Assembly: GCA_024707265.1 (NCBI GenBank)
Contig: JANQAB010000003.1
Span: 186,001-250,000, forward strand
Source of the DNA: Sporocytophaga sp.
GTDB taxonomy: Bacteria > Bacteroidota > Bacteroidia > Cytophagales > Cytophagaceae
Length of the DNA: 64,000 bases
Direction of reading: 5' to 3'
Position 1 is the stretch's first letter. Each line of letters starts with the position of its first letter. Below the pieces are notes generated by a model that saw only the letters and a list, made by a program, of their open reading frames with translations, did no database searches and had not been told where the DNA came from. This document shows, one piece after another, positions 20,682 through 28,975 of the stretch. A program made the translations under genes and the position numbers.

Positions 20682-21581
20682 ATGAATAAGCCATTAAAAA
20701 TCAAAAAAAGAAAGAAGAAGTTGGGGAGCTATCCTTATCTTACTGTGGTTTTCAGTATTACATTATCACTTTTTGTTATTGGCTTATTTGCTCTTGTATT
20801 TTTACATGGAAAGAAATTAAGTACTGTGATCCGCGAAAATCTGGAACTTCACGTGTATCTTGACAAAAACCTTTCTCCTGACATGATGGATTCCCTTCAG
20901 AATACCATTGCATCCAAACCATATGTATTAAAGAAAAAAGGAAAAGCTCAGATTGAGTATATTTCTCAAAAAGAGGCTGCCAAAAGGTTTATAAAGGAAA
21001 CAGGAGAAGACTTTTCTGCGGTTTTAACTGAAAATCCATTAAGACCTTCCCTGGTAGTTAAAATTTCTTCCAGGTATTTCGAAGAAACCAAAATGAAAAA
21101 TATTGCCGGGCAAATCAAAGCTATGACCGGAGTATTTGAAGTTGACTATCCTATAAATTTGATAGATACAATTAACCGTAACATAAAAATCATAGCTTTG
21201 ATAATGCTTTCTTTTTCATTGATTTTATTGTTTGCTACTTACCTCCTAATTAATAACACTATAAAACTGGCACTTTATAGTCAGCGGTTCCTTATCAGAA
21301 GTATGCAGCTTGTAGGGGCCAAACGCTCTTTTATACAAGGGCCATTCTTATTGCATGCTACGTTTCAAGGCTTCTTCAGCGGTATAATTGCAGCAGGACT
21401 TCTATTCCTTTTACAGCAATATGCTTATAGAGAAATTCCGGAATTATCTCAATTAGGAGAAACCAAAAATATAGCTATAGTTTTCGGAGCTCTGATTGCC
21501 GCAGGTATCTTTATAGGACTTATCTCCTCTTTCAGAGCTGTTAATAAATATCTTAAAATGTCTTTAGACGAATTATATTAA
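20682..21581 (+). CDS. ftsX: Cell division ABC transporter permease FtsX
   Basis: About 299 residues from the ATG at 20682; a TTG five codons earlier is an unlikely start. A basic N terminus precedes one membrane helix (about 20-45). An extracellular domain of about 120 residues follows, then three more helices, the FtsX topology. SMQLVGAKRSFIQGPFLLHA is the characteristic FtsX segment. With FtsE it couples septal peptidoglycan hydrolysis to division. Its ATPase ftsE is not adjacent but lies about 15 kb away (36835). It heads an operon with DUF3098, uppP, truB and ribF. Confidence 0.92.
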   Translation: MNKPLKIKKRKKKLGSYPYLTVVFSITLSLFVIGLFALVFLHGKKLSTVIRENLELHVYLDKNLSPDMMDSLQNTIASKPYVLKKKGKAQIEYISQKEAAKRFIKETGEDFSAVLTENPLRPSLVVKISSRYFEETKMKNIAGQIKAMTGVFEVDYPINLIDTINRNIKIIALIMLSFSLILLFATYLLINNTIKLALYSQRFLIRSMQLVGAKRSFIQGPFLLHATFQGFFSGIIAAGLLFLLQQYAYREIPELSQLGETKNIAIVFGALIAAGIFIGLISSFRAVNKYLKMSLDELY

Positions 21582-21586
21582 TAACC

Positions 21587-21793
21587 ATGAACAAACTAGT
21601 TTTTTCAAAAGCCAATTACGTCATAATGCTTATTGGCATTGCTTTTCTTATTATCGGATTTATAACAATGAGCAAGGATGACCAGCCCCATGGTTTCGGA
21701 CCTCTGGGCTTAACAATTGGTCCGATATTACTGTTAATCGGTTTTATTATACAATTTGTAGCAATCTTTTATAAGCAAGGTAAAAAAGAATGA
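21587..21793 (+). CDS. DUF3098-family small membrane protein
   Basis: A 68-residue protein with two hydrophobic helices (about 10-30 and 42-62) joined by a short polar loop with a GPLG turn. This matches the Bacteroidetes DUF3098 family, which commonly sits between ftsX and uppP. It starts 5 bases after ftsX and overlaps uppP by four bases. Function unknown; its place suggests a link to envelope synthesis or division. Confidence 0.85.
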   Translation: MNKLVFSKANYVIMLIGIAFLIIGFITMSKDDQPHGFGPLGLTIGPILLLIGFIIQFVAIFYKQGKKE

Positions 21794-22575
21794 ATTTCAT
21801 AGAAGCCATCATCCTGGCCATTGTTGAAGGACTTACAGAATTTTTGCCGGTTTCATCTACAGGTCACATGATCATTACTTCCGCCCTCATGGGAATTAAT
21901 GAACAGGAGTTCACAAAAATTTTCACCGTACAGATTCAGTTCGGAGCAATACTTTCCGTTGTAATCCTTTATTGGAAAAGATTTTTCACTTCACTGGACT
22001 TTTATTATAAATTGTTTGTGGCTTTTCTTCCTGCAGCAGCAATAGGTTTTCTATTGGGAGACTTTATAGACTCACTGCTTGAAAACGTTATAGTGGTTGC
22101 TTCTACTCTTTTATTAGGAGGAATATTCCTGTTATTTGTTGACAGGATTTTTAACCCATTAAAAGGTAAATCTCTTGAGGAGTTATCTTTCAAAAACTCA
22201 TTGATTATAGGTTTTTTCCAATGCATTGCCATGATCCCCGGCGTAAGCAGATCTGCAGCAACAATAATCGGAGGAATGGCTCAAAACCTTAATAGAAAGT
22301 CTGCTGCTGAATTCTCCTTCTTTCTTGCAGTACCTACAATGTTTGCAGCATCCGGGTATAAGCTTCTTAAAGATTATAAAGCAATTGATGCTTCAAACCT
22401 TAATATACTGATTGTTGGAAATGTAGTAGCATTTATCGTGGCTTTGCTTGCAATAAAATTCTTTATAGGCTTTGTAACCAAATATGGTTTTAAAGTTTTC
22501 GGGTACTATAGAATCGCTCTGGGCCTCATTTTACTAATATTACTCGCTCTCGGAGTAGATTTAAAAATACAATAA
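21790..22575 (+). CDS. uppP: Undecaprenyl-diphosphatase UppP (BacA)
   Basis: An integral membrane phosphatase that recycles undecaprenyl pyrophosphate for peptidoglycan and other glycan synthesis. 261 residues with about eight hydrophobic segments. The two active-site signatures are present: [14 protein letters not shown] (13-26) and [14 protein letters not shown] (about 150-163). It overlaps the DUF3098 gene and abuts truB without a gap. Confidence 0.97.
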   Translation: MNFIEAIILAIVEGLTEFLPVSSTGHMIITSALMGINEQEFTKIFTVQIQFGAILSVVILYWKRFFTSLDFYYKLFVAFLPAAAIGFLLGDFIDSLLENVIVVASTLLLGGIFLLFVDRIFNPLKGKSLEELSFKNSLIIGFFQCIAMIPGVSRSAATIIGGMAQNLNRKSAAEFSFFLAVPTMFAASGYKLLKDYKAIDASNLNILIVGNVVAFIVALLAIKFFIGFVTKYGFKVFGYYRIALGLILLILLALGVDLKIQ

Positions 22576-23265
22576 ATGACATTTGATTTTGAAGCAGGTG
22601 AAGTGCTTCTTATTGACAAGCCTTATGAATGGTCATCTTTCGATGTAGTCAGGAAAATCCGTAATACATTTAAGATGAAAAAGGTAGGTCATGCAGGAAC
22701 ACTTGATCCTCTGGCCACTGGATTATTGATTCTTTGCACCGGTAAAAAGACTAAAGAAATAGAAACTTACCAGGGCCAGGAAAAGGAATATGAAGGCTTG
22801 ATCTGCCTTGGTAAAACTACGCCATCCTGTGATCTGGAAACAGAATTTGATCAGGAGTTTGACATTTCTCATATTACTGAAGCAGATATATACAGAGTAG
22901 CTTCTGAATTTCTGGGCCAGCAGATGCAGGTCCCTCCACACTTTTCAGCGATTAAAGTAAACGGCAAAAGGGTTTATAAACTCGCAAGAAAAGGCATTAA
23001 CGTGGAGATGAAAGAAAGAGAAGTTTTTATAAAAAGCTTTGAAATAAAAAAAATCGAATTCCCCAATATTGAATTCAACATTGTTTGTTCCAAAGGTACT
23101 TATATAAGAAGTATTGCCAGAGACTTCGGCGAAAAACTTGGAGCAGGATCACATCTTGCTCAATTGAGAAGAACCAGAATCGGAGAATTCACTATAGATA
23201 AATCTTACAAATTGGAAGATTTTCTTAAGTTAGCAGGAAAGAAAGAAGGAAATGAAGGTTTATAA
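22576..23265 (+). CDS. truB: tRNA pseudouridine(55) synthase TruB
   Basis: Makes the T-loop pseudouridine of tRNAs. 229 residues with the N-terminal substrate segment LLIDKPYEWSSFDVV, the catalytic Asp44 in GHAGTLDPLATG, and later motifs PPHFSAIKVNGKRVYKLAR and GTYIRSIARDFG. The usual C-terminal PUA extension is short or missing, as in many Bacteroidetes copies. It starts directly after the uppP stop and overlaps ribF by 14 bases. Confidence 0.96.
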   Translation: MTFDFEAGEVLLIDKPYEWSSFDVVRKIRNTFKMKKVGHAGTLDPLATGLLILCTGKKTKEIETYQGQEKEYEGLICLGKTTPSCDLETEFDQEFDISHITEADIYRVASEFLGQQMQVPPHFSAIKVNGKRVYKLARKGINVEMKEREVFIKSFEIKKIEFPNIEFNIVCSKGTYIRSIARDFGEKLGAGSHLAQLRRTRIGEFTIDKSYKLEDFLKLAGKKEGNEGL

Positions 23266-24202
23266 CTCTCCCGATGAATTCCAAAAACTACCTAATGCCA
23301 TTGTCACCATTGGGACTTTTGATGGCGTCCATCTCGGACACAGAAAGATATTAAACCGACTCAAAGAGACTTCAAAGGAAGAAAACGGTGAAAGCGTAGT
23401 GATTACCTTCTGGCCACATCCAAGGAAAGTACTTCAAGGTGTAGACTCATTTAAGCTTCTCCTTACCCTTGATGAAAAAATAGAAATGATTGCTTCCTGC
23501 GGCATAGATCACCTTCTCCTCATTCCTTTTACCAAAGAATTCAGTAGCACAACTTCAGAAGATTTCATACAAAAGATTCTGATTGATAAAATAGGCACTA
23601 AAAAACTTGTTATCGGCTATGATCATAAGTTTGGAAAAAACAGGGAAGGCAGCTTTGAATATTTGAAAGAAAATGCCTCCAGAATCGGATTTCAGGTGGA
23701 AGAAATACCAAGAGAAGATATTGAACATAATGCAATAAGCTCTACAGCTATCCGGGAAGCACTTTCAAAGAACAATGTATCCAAAGCGAGTACGTTGCTA
23801 GGTCGTCCTTATAGTGTTAAAGGCAAAGTAGTTGAAGGCAAAAAGCTTGGACGAGAACTTGGGTACCCCACTGCCAACATTGAAGTGGAAGATCCTGAAA
23901 AAATTCTTCCTGCTGATGGCATCTATACAGTGTTAGTGAAAGTTGCTGGTAAAATATACGGAGGCATGTTAAGTCTCGGCTTTAACCCCACTGTTGAAGG
24001 CAAAGGAAGAAGTATGGAAGTCCACATATTTGACTTCAACAAAAATATTTACGGAGAAACAGTAGAGGTTTCTTTCCTGGAATTTTTAAGATTTGAAGCA
24101 AAATTCCCCAATCTCGAAGCGTTAATAGAACAGCTGAAAGAGGATGAAAAACATTCCAGAACCATTCTTGAAAAATCTAACAAAACTTATCATAATTCTT
24201 AA
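23252..24202 (+). CDS. ribF: Bifunctional riboflavin kinase / FAD synthetase RibF
   Basis: Makes FMN and FAD. 316 residues with an N-terminal nucleotidyltransferase domain (GTFDGVHLGHRKIL, about 21-34, and AISSTAIREAL) and a C-terminal flavokinase domain (GRELGYPTANIE, then GGMLSLGFNPTV). The truB-ribF order is common in Bacteroidetes and many other bacteria. The start overlaps truB by 14 bases. Confidence 0.96.
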   Translation: MKVYNSPDEFQKLPNAIVTIGTFDGVHLGHRKILNRLKETSKEENGESVVITFWPHPRKVLQGVDSFKLLLTLDEKIEMIASCGIDHLLLIPFTKEFSSTTSEDFIQKILIDKIGTKKLVIGYDHKFGKNREGSFEYLKENASRIGFQVEEIPREDIEHNAISSTAIREALSKNNVSKASTLLGRPYSVKGKVVEGKKLGRELGYPTANIEVEDPEKILPADGIYTVLVKVAGKIYGGMLSLGFNPTVEGKGRSMEVHIFDFNKNIYGETVEVSFLEFLRFEAKFPNLEALIEQLKEDEKHSRTILEKSNKTYHNS

Positions 24203-24221
24203 TTCAAAATAAAATATCAGC

Positions 24222-25025
24222 ATGAAAAAGGGATTTCTGTTATCCGTTTTTATTCTTGTCATTTTTGTTTCCTGTAAAAAAGACAAGGACGCAAAGATTA
24301 ATATCTTTCCGGTTGAAAAAGACAAAGAGCTCGGAGCTCAGATGGACGCTTATATCAATTCTGATTCGTCAGGAATGGTTGTACTAAGGGAAGATCAATA
24401 TCCAATTTCCTACTCAAGACTTAAACAAATAAGAAATTATATACTGGCATCAGGAAAGCTGAAATACAAAGATGATTTTCCATGGAAAGTTACTATTATC
24501 AGAGATGATGAGACCTTAAATGCATTTGCAACACCAGGTGGTTATATGTATGTATATACAGGTCTGATTAAATACCTTGAATCAGAAGATCATCTTGCGG
24601 GTGTCATGGGCCATGAAATGGCGCATGCAGACAGAAGACATGGTACGTCTCAAATGTCCAAACAATATGGAGTTGAAACATTATTCAGTCTGGTATTAGG
24701 GCAGAACAAGGGAATGCTAGGGCAAATGACTGAAGGCCTACTTTCATTAAAGTTCAGCCGTCAGGATGAAAATGACGCTGATGATTATTCTGTTCAGTAT
24801 CTATGTCAGAGCTCTGCCGAATATTCTGCAGACGGAGCTGCAGGTTTCTTTGAAAAATTACTTGCTTCAGGTTCTGGTTCTAATACACCAGCTTTCTTAA
24901 GCACACACCCTTCTGAAGGTGACAGAGTTAAAAATATTAAAGAAAAGGCCAGCTCTCTTGGTTGCAATGTGACTGAAAAAAACCCTTCAGGGTTTCAGCA
25001 GATGAAACAGGAGTTAGGTTTATAA
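24222..25025 (+). CDS. M48-family zinc metalloprotease, lipoprotein
   Basis: A 267-residue periplasmic or outer-membrane-linked protease. A lipoprotein signal ends at Cys18 (VIFVSCKK). The zinc site is HEMAH (131-135), with a third ligand probably Glu183 in the SRQDENDADDYS helix. It resembles the LoiP/BepA-like M48 proteases that check outer-membrane protein assembly. It lies 19 bases after ribF and ends one base before a converging nuclease gene. Confidence 0.92.
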   Translation: MKKGFLLSVFILVIFVSCKKDKDAKINIFPVEKDKELGAQMDAYINSDSSGMVVLREDQYPISYSRLKQIRNYILASGKLKYKDDFPWKVTIIRDDETLNAFATPGGYMYVYTGLIKYLESEDHLAGVMGHEMAHADRRHGTSQMSKQYGVETLFSLVLGQNKGMLGQMTEGLLSLKFSRQDENDADDYSVQYLCQSSAEYSADGAAGFFEKLLASGSGSNTPAFLSTHPSEGDRVKNIKEKASSLGCNVTEKNPSGFQQMKQELGL

Positions 25026-25026
25026 T

Positions 25027-26034
25027 TTATTTGAAATTAATATATACAGGAAAATGGTCACTATAACCATTTTCCTGGTATTTTGAACCGGAGAAAGTTC
25101 TGTAAGGTCCGTTCATCAAGTTACTTTTATAATGCATCCACTCCGGATGATAAATTTCTGAAGAGCCCTTTTTATACCGCTTTTTATAAAATGCTTTGCT
25201 CATCATGATCTGATCAAATGTCAGCCAGTTTTTCCCGTACTTCGTTGATCCGATTTTTGAAGCTTCAATATTTACAAATCCATTATAAAGATCTTCCTCT
25301 CCCAATTTCTCTCCATCACCTTTGGCCATTACAGCTTCCACAATACTTGGATCATGAGGAGTATCATTGAAATCTCCCATTACAATAATTTCAGAGTCCT
25401 TATTAATTCTGAAAAGTGAGTCGCACAACTCTCTTACCAACATCCCCATAATGATCCTTTTCCTTTCAGACTTTTCCACTCCCGTCCTTCTTGATGTCCA
25501 GTGGTTAATAAGCACATAGGTTGTGTCTTTATTTAAAATTCCTTTCACTAATAAAAGCTCTCTCAAACCTGACTTTATTCCTTCCATGTTTTTAGGAGAA
25601 TAAAGCTTATGAGATAATGGTTTAAAAGTTTTCTTTTTATATATAAGAGCGACATCAATTCCCCTGTTATCACATGATTCCTGGTGAATAAATCCATAAT
25701 TACCAGGGACAGCACTAACTTTAATCAAATCCTTTAACACATTGCTATTCTCGATCTCAGCCAACCCCAGCAACTCCGGACCATCATGATCACCAAGTTT
25801 ATTCGTTACTGCCGCAATCTGCTTAAGCTTTTTCTCATATCGCTTTTGAGTCCAGTGATATTTGCCACCGGGAAGAAAATCATCGTCATTAGCATCAGGG
25901 TCGTCATGAAAGTCAAAAAGATTTTCAACATTATAAAATGCTATTGTATTCACATCGGAATTTTCTTCAGGAAGGCAGAAGGACAAAACGAAGGTAACGA
26001 TGAGAGTAAGAAACAGCCAAAGTATTTTCTTCAT
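25027..26034 (-). CDS. Endonuclease/exonuclease/phosphatase-family protein, secreted or membrane-anchored
   Basis: 335 residues with an N-terminal hydrophobic signal (ending near SFCLPEE; the Cys19 could be a lipidation site). EEP-fold motifs are all present: IAFYNVENLFD, LAEIEN (metal Glu), INHWTSR, VMGDFND and the final YSDHFPV with the catalytic His. These proteins cut phosphodiester or phosphate-ester bonds. The substrate may be extracellular DNA or a phospholipid. It converges with the M48 gene one base away. Confidence 0.9.
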   Translation of the reverse strand: MKKILWLFLTLIVTFVLSFCLPEENSDVNTIAFYNVENLFDFHDDPDANDDDFLPGGKYHWTQKRYEKKLKQIAAVTNKLGDHDGPELLGLAEIENSNVLKDLIKVSAVPGNYGFIHQESCDNRGIDVALIYKKKTFKPLSHKLYSPKNMEGIKSGLRELLLVKGILNKDTTYVLINHWTSRRTGVEKSERKRIIMGMLVRELCDSLFRINKDSEIIVMGDFNDTPHDPSIVEAVMAKGDGEKLGEEDLYNGFVNIEASKIGSTKYGKNWLTFDQIMMSKAFYKKRYKKGSSEIYHPEWMHYKSNLMNGPYRTFSGSKYQENGYSDHFPVYINFK

Positions 26035-26065
26035 AAGAAGTAATGGAAATCCTATAAATTAAAAG

Positions 26066-26073
26066 TAAATTTG
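26066..26073 (+). promoter_or_regulatory. gldC: Bacteroidetes -7 element ahead of gldC
   Basis: TAAATTTG fits TAnnTTTG and lies 30 bases before the gldC start. No convincing -33 element was seen. Confidence 0.4.
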
Positions 26074-26103
26074 AGTAAAGAAAAAATTACCTGACTATAA
26101 TTA

Positions 26104-26439
26104 ATGAAAAAATCAGAAATCAAATTTGTAGTTGAGCTAGACAATGAAAATATTCCGGAGAAGATTAAATGGGATGCTACAGATAGCCCTCAGGGAAATC
26201 TTTCCGAAGCAAAAGCTATAAGCCTTAATATTTGGGACCAGAAGCAACAATCAACGATGCGTATAGACCTTTGGGAAAAAGATATGCCCGTAGACGAAAT
26301 GAAACGCTTCTTCATTGAAGCTATCGGAGGAATGGCTGAAACTGTTAAAACCTCAACAGGTGATGATTTTATGGCAGAGGAGATGCATGCTTTGTGCCGT
26401 AAGCTGGTAAAACATCTTGAAAATCTTAATAAACAATAA
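26104..26439 (+). CDS. gldC: Gliding motility protein GldC
   Basis: A 111-residue soluble protein. It has the GldC pattern: KSEIKFVVELDENxIPEKI-like start, then EAKAISLNIWD, RIDLWEKDMPVDEMKRFF and a C-terminal helix MHALCRKLVKHL. GldC is linked to gliding and type IX secretion in Bacteroidetes, where loss lowers motility; its biochemical role is unclear. It is alone here, without gldB or other gld genes, and ends at a strong terminator. Confidence 0.93.
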   Translation: MKKSEIKFVVELDNENIPEKIKWDATDSPQGNLSEAKAISLNIWDQKQQSTMRIDLWEKDMPVDEMKRFFIEAIGGMAETVKTSTGDDFMAEEMHALCRKLVKHLENLNKQ

Positions 26440-26461
26440 AAATTACCCTAAAGTAAATTTT

Positions 26462-26508
26462 AAAAGACTGAAATTCCGGAATTACAATCCGGACTTTCAG
26501 TCTTTTAA
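26462..26508. terminator. Terminator hairpin after gldC
   Basis: AAAAGACTGAAA...TCCGGA pairs with TCCGGA...TTTCAGTCTTTT. A/T tracts on both sides let it serve gldC and the converging gene at 26523. Confidence 0.9.
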
Positions 26509-26522
26509 TCTATAAGTCCCTG

Positions 26523-27307
26523 TTAATTGGATTTATATTTTTCACTCTTGGTTTTCATGTCGCTTCCTGATGAATTGTAATGATATTCTTCAGTAGAACT
26601 ACTACCTTTATTCTTATTCATTGAATTACCAGGACAACTACGTCTCATTTTCATCTGCTTCTGTATCATTGTCGGGTTATTCATAGGACAAGCTTCTTCA
26701 GACTCCATAGGCACTCCAATTCGGGTAATATTCGTCTGCTCTGGCTCATAATTCCTTGCTCTGGTGTTAGCATCAACTCCTCTGGTGGATGTATTTACCT
26801 CTATAGGCTCTGCATATAAACTTTCATCCTTAGTTACCGAAGCTTCTTCTGCAGGAGTGATTCCTTGATTCTGCCTGAAAGCATTATACTTGGCAACAAA
26901 TTCAGATGGGTCCCCTTCTGCTTTAATTTTTTTTCTTCGTCACCAGAACGTTTATATTTCAGGACAAACTTGTCATCTTTATATTCAAAGTCTTCTGGCA
27001 TATCATTTTGTCCAGCCAAAGACTTAATAAAGGCTTTGTCTTCAATCACTCTTAAGACTTCCACTTCCTGCTCCGGATCAGCAAGATTATTTTCAAACAA
27101 CCTTGTCATAGAAGAAGTCATTTCCATTTCACCTTCCACTACTTCAGGCTTTGAAGGACTACTTTTAACAGTCGGTTCACTTTCTTTTTTTTCATACTGG
27201 ACTCTTCCCTGCAGATCCTGATCATCATCCTGAGCCATAGACATAAATGAGATTCCTATGCTCATCATTATCATTAATAGCGATTTTCCTACTCTCATAT
27301 CTCTCAC
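26523..27307 (-). CDS. Unknown secreted protein, one frameshift
   Basis: Not recognised. The start used is the longest; an ATG at 27298 is equally possible. A signal peptide ends near SMAQ (about 26). The mature part is acidic and polar, with no clear domain. The frame breaks at a run of eight (26927-26934). Adding one A turns EEKK into EEKKIKAEGDPSEFVAKYN and joins the C-terminal ORF, which ends with several Met, Cys and Asn residues (ACPMNNPTM). Repaired length is about 261 residues. It lies downstream of another small secreted gene in the same direction. Confidence 0.65.
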
Positions 27308-27343
27308 GTTTAATCACCAACTAATACTAATACTCTTATAAAA

Positions 27344-27445
27344 TAACTAAGGAAAAACATCCATTGTTTTTCCTTAGTTATGAAGTGAAAGAATTTTCCG
27401 GTAAGCTCTTCCCCACAATCAGCCTTCAATACTTTCCGGAAAATT
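27344..27445. terminator. Two consecutive hairpins between the unknown secreted genes
   Basis: TAACTAAGGAAAAAC pairs perfectly with GTTTTTCCTTAGTTA (27344-27380). Just beside it, GAATTTTCCGG pairs with CCGGAAAATTC (about 27390-27445). The first has the look of a terminator for the gene ending at 27470. Confidence 0.65.
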
Positions 27446-27469
27446 CAGCAACAGAAACACTCGCCTCAC

Positions 27470-27904
27470 CTATATACACTCCTCTTCATCTCCCTGCATG
27501 TCCCTGCCGGCCTCTCCATTTGCCCTTCTTTCATTTCGAACCCTTCTTGCCGTGCCCTCTCTTTCTCCACGTTGTTTCTTCTGGAAAGGCCATTGAAGCA
27601 TTTTTAGCTTTTTCACTTCTTCTACATAGTCTGTAGAAGTATCTTTATAGTAAATATTTTTTGAATCCAGATTTTGCTGTAATTCAGCTTCAAAGTCATA
27701 TCTGATACTACTACCTAACTTTGTTGAACTCAGGTAAGCTACATTTTGTAAACCAGTATTGATACTATCTTTTACTTGAGTTATTCTTTTTACGCACAGG
27801 TCTTTCACAGGCCCTCCCCATTTATTATTTGCAGTCTCCTGTGCTCTCACAGCTGAGTACATCACCATGATGAACATCAGCAGAACTCCCCATTGCTTTT
27901 TCAT
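27470..27904 (-). CDS. Unknown small secreted protein
   Basis: Not recognised. The chosen start (27904) gives a clean signal peptide, MKKQWGVLLMFIMVMYSAVRAQ; the longer ORF from 27979 puts 25 extra residues ahead of it. About 144 residues. The middle is KDLCVKRITQVKDSINTGLQ and an SSTKLGSSIRYDFEAEL region. The last 35 residues are odd: very rich in Arg, Glu and Gly. A different frame there reads RNNVEKERARQEGFEMKEGQ and could be the true end if a further indel lies near 27580. Confidence 0.6.
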   Translation of the reverse strand: MKKQWGVLLMFIMVMYSAVRAQETANNKWGGPVKDLCVKRITQVKDSINTGLQNVAYLSSTKLGSSIRYDFEAELQQNLDSKNIYYKDTSTDYVEEVKKLKMLQWPFQKKQRGEREGTARRVRNERRANGEAGRDMQGDEEECI

Positions 27905-28002
27905 TATTACCGACTTTATAAATCTAACCAGGGAAAAAATCAAATAGTTATAGGGAAGGAAATAATAGAGGATAATCAACTATTAATCAACAGATATGAA
28001 AC

Positions 28003-28140
28003 AAAAAGCGGAAAGCTTAAAGCGAAAAGTTTTTTTAAAAGTAAAAAGTTGAAAGCTTAAAGTTGAAAGTAAAAAGTTGAAAAAGGAATAAAGCAGAAAG
28101 CTAAATTCACTTTTAGCTTTCTGCTTTAAGCTTTAAGCTC
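28003..28140. repeat. Heptanucleotide repeat array with terminator hairpin after proC
   Basis: Degenerate 7-bp units (AAGCTTA, AAGTTGA, AAGCGGA types) run from about 28003 to 28104. Opposite-strand copies follow to 28140. AAAGCAGAAAGCTAAA (from 28091) pairs perfectly with TTTAGCTTTCTGCTTT (to 28128), a hairpin that ends the proC transcript. Confidence 0.8.
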
Positions 28141-28141
28141 A

Positions 28142-28951
28142 CTATGCTGACTCTCTTGAAAGCTCTTTCGCTCTCTTTTCAGCTGATTTTAAAGCTTCAA
28201 TAATATCCTGACCAACATTAGATCTTTCAAAAGAACTCAGAGCTGCTTCGGTTGTTCCGCCTTTTGAAGCTACTGCTTTTATCATATCATCCAAAGAATC
28301 TTTGCTATTGCTCATGATTTGGAAAGCTCCGAGCATTGTTTGTTTCACAAGCATGGCAGCAACGGGTTCTTCCATTCCCATTTGCTTTCCTGCTTCTATC
28401 ATATGTTTAACAAAATAATAGTAATACGCAGGACCACTTCCACTCAATGCCGTCACCGCGTCCAGCAACTCTTCATCTTTCATGAAAATTGCTTTGCCTG
28501 TTGTTTCAAGCAAAGTATCCACAATAGAAATCTGATCAAGTGATGCATCCTTACAAACAGTAAAGGCTGTTATACCAAAACCAAGCTGAGCTGGGGTATT
28601 AGGCATCGCTCTCACAATTTTGTCATGCTTCAGTAAATTCTGAATAGTAGAAATAGTAATTCCAGCCATGATTGAAATAATCAACTGGCTGGGTTTTATA
28701 ACCTTTATCAGATCCGGAACCAGAGATTTAAAATCCTGAGGTTTTACCGCAACAATCAGAATGTCATAGGTAGATAAACTTTCGTTTATTTCTTCCTTAA
28801 GGTCTGCTACCCCCTCCTCTCTTAGATTTTTACGTTTCTCGGGATGTTTTTCTATGATAAGCAGGTCACCAGTTTTTACAATATTACTTCTAACAAAGGC
28901 TTTGGCATAGGTAGTACCCATGTTTCCCCCGCCAAGAATTGCAATTCTCAT
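28142..28951 (-). CDS. proC: Pyrroline-5-carboxylate reductase
   Basis: Last step of proline synthesis, NAD(P)H-dependent. About 269 residues from the ATG at 28951, which gives MRIAILGGGNMG at the very N terminus; another ATG lies two codons upstream. Family signatures are VKPQDF, RAMPNTPAQLG and the C-terminal ALSGSGPAYYYYF followed by VASKGGTTEAAL. It is the final gene of the guaA-hemL unit, 24 bases after hemL. Confidence 0.96.
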   Translation of the reverse strand: MRIAILGGGNMGTTYAKAFVRSNIVKTGDLLIIEKHPEKRKNLREEGVADLKEEINESLSTYDILIVAVKPQDFKSLVPDLIKVIKPSQLIISIMAGITISTIQNLLKHDKIVRAMPNTPAQLGFGITAFTVCKDASLDQISIVDTLLETTGKAIFMKDEELLDAVTALSGSGPAYYYYFVKHMIEAGKQMGMEEPVAAMLVKQTMLGAFQIMSNSKDSLDDMIKAVASKGGTTEAALSSFERSNVGQDIIEALKSAEKRAKELSRESA

Positions 28952-28975
28952 ATTCAATCTATAATTAAATCTTTT

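Noticed and set aside
20840-20860. CACGTG near 20850 (and others at 3336 and 12080) as parS
   Set aside because: The flanks do not match TGTTNCACGTGAAACA and all lie inside genes.
27364-27636. Plus-strand ORF of 90 codons
   Set aside because: It lies opposite the small secreted gene and the hairpins, and has a Pro/Leu/Phe-rich composition typical of an antisense frame.
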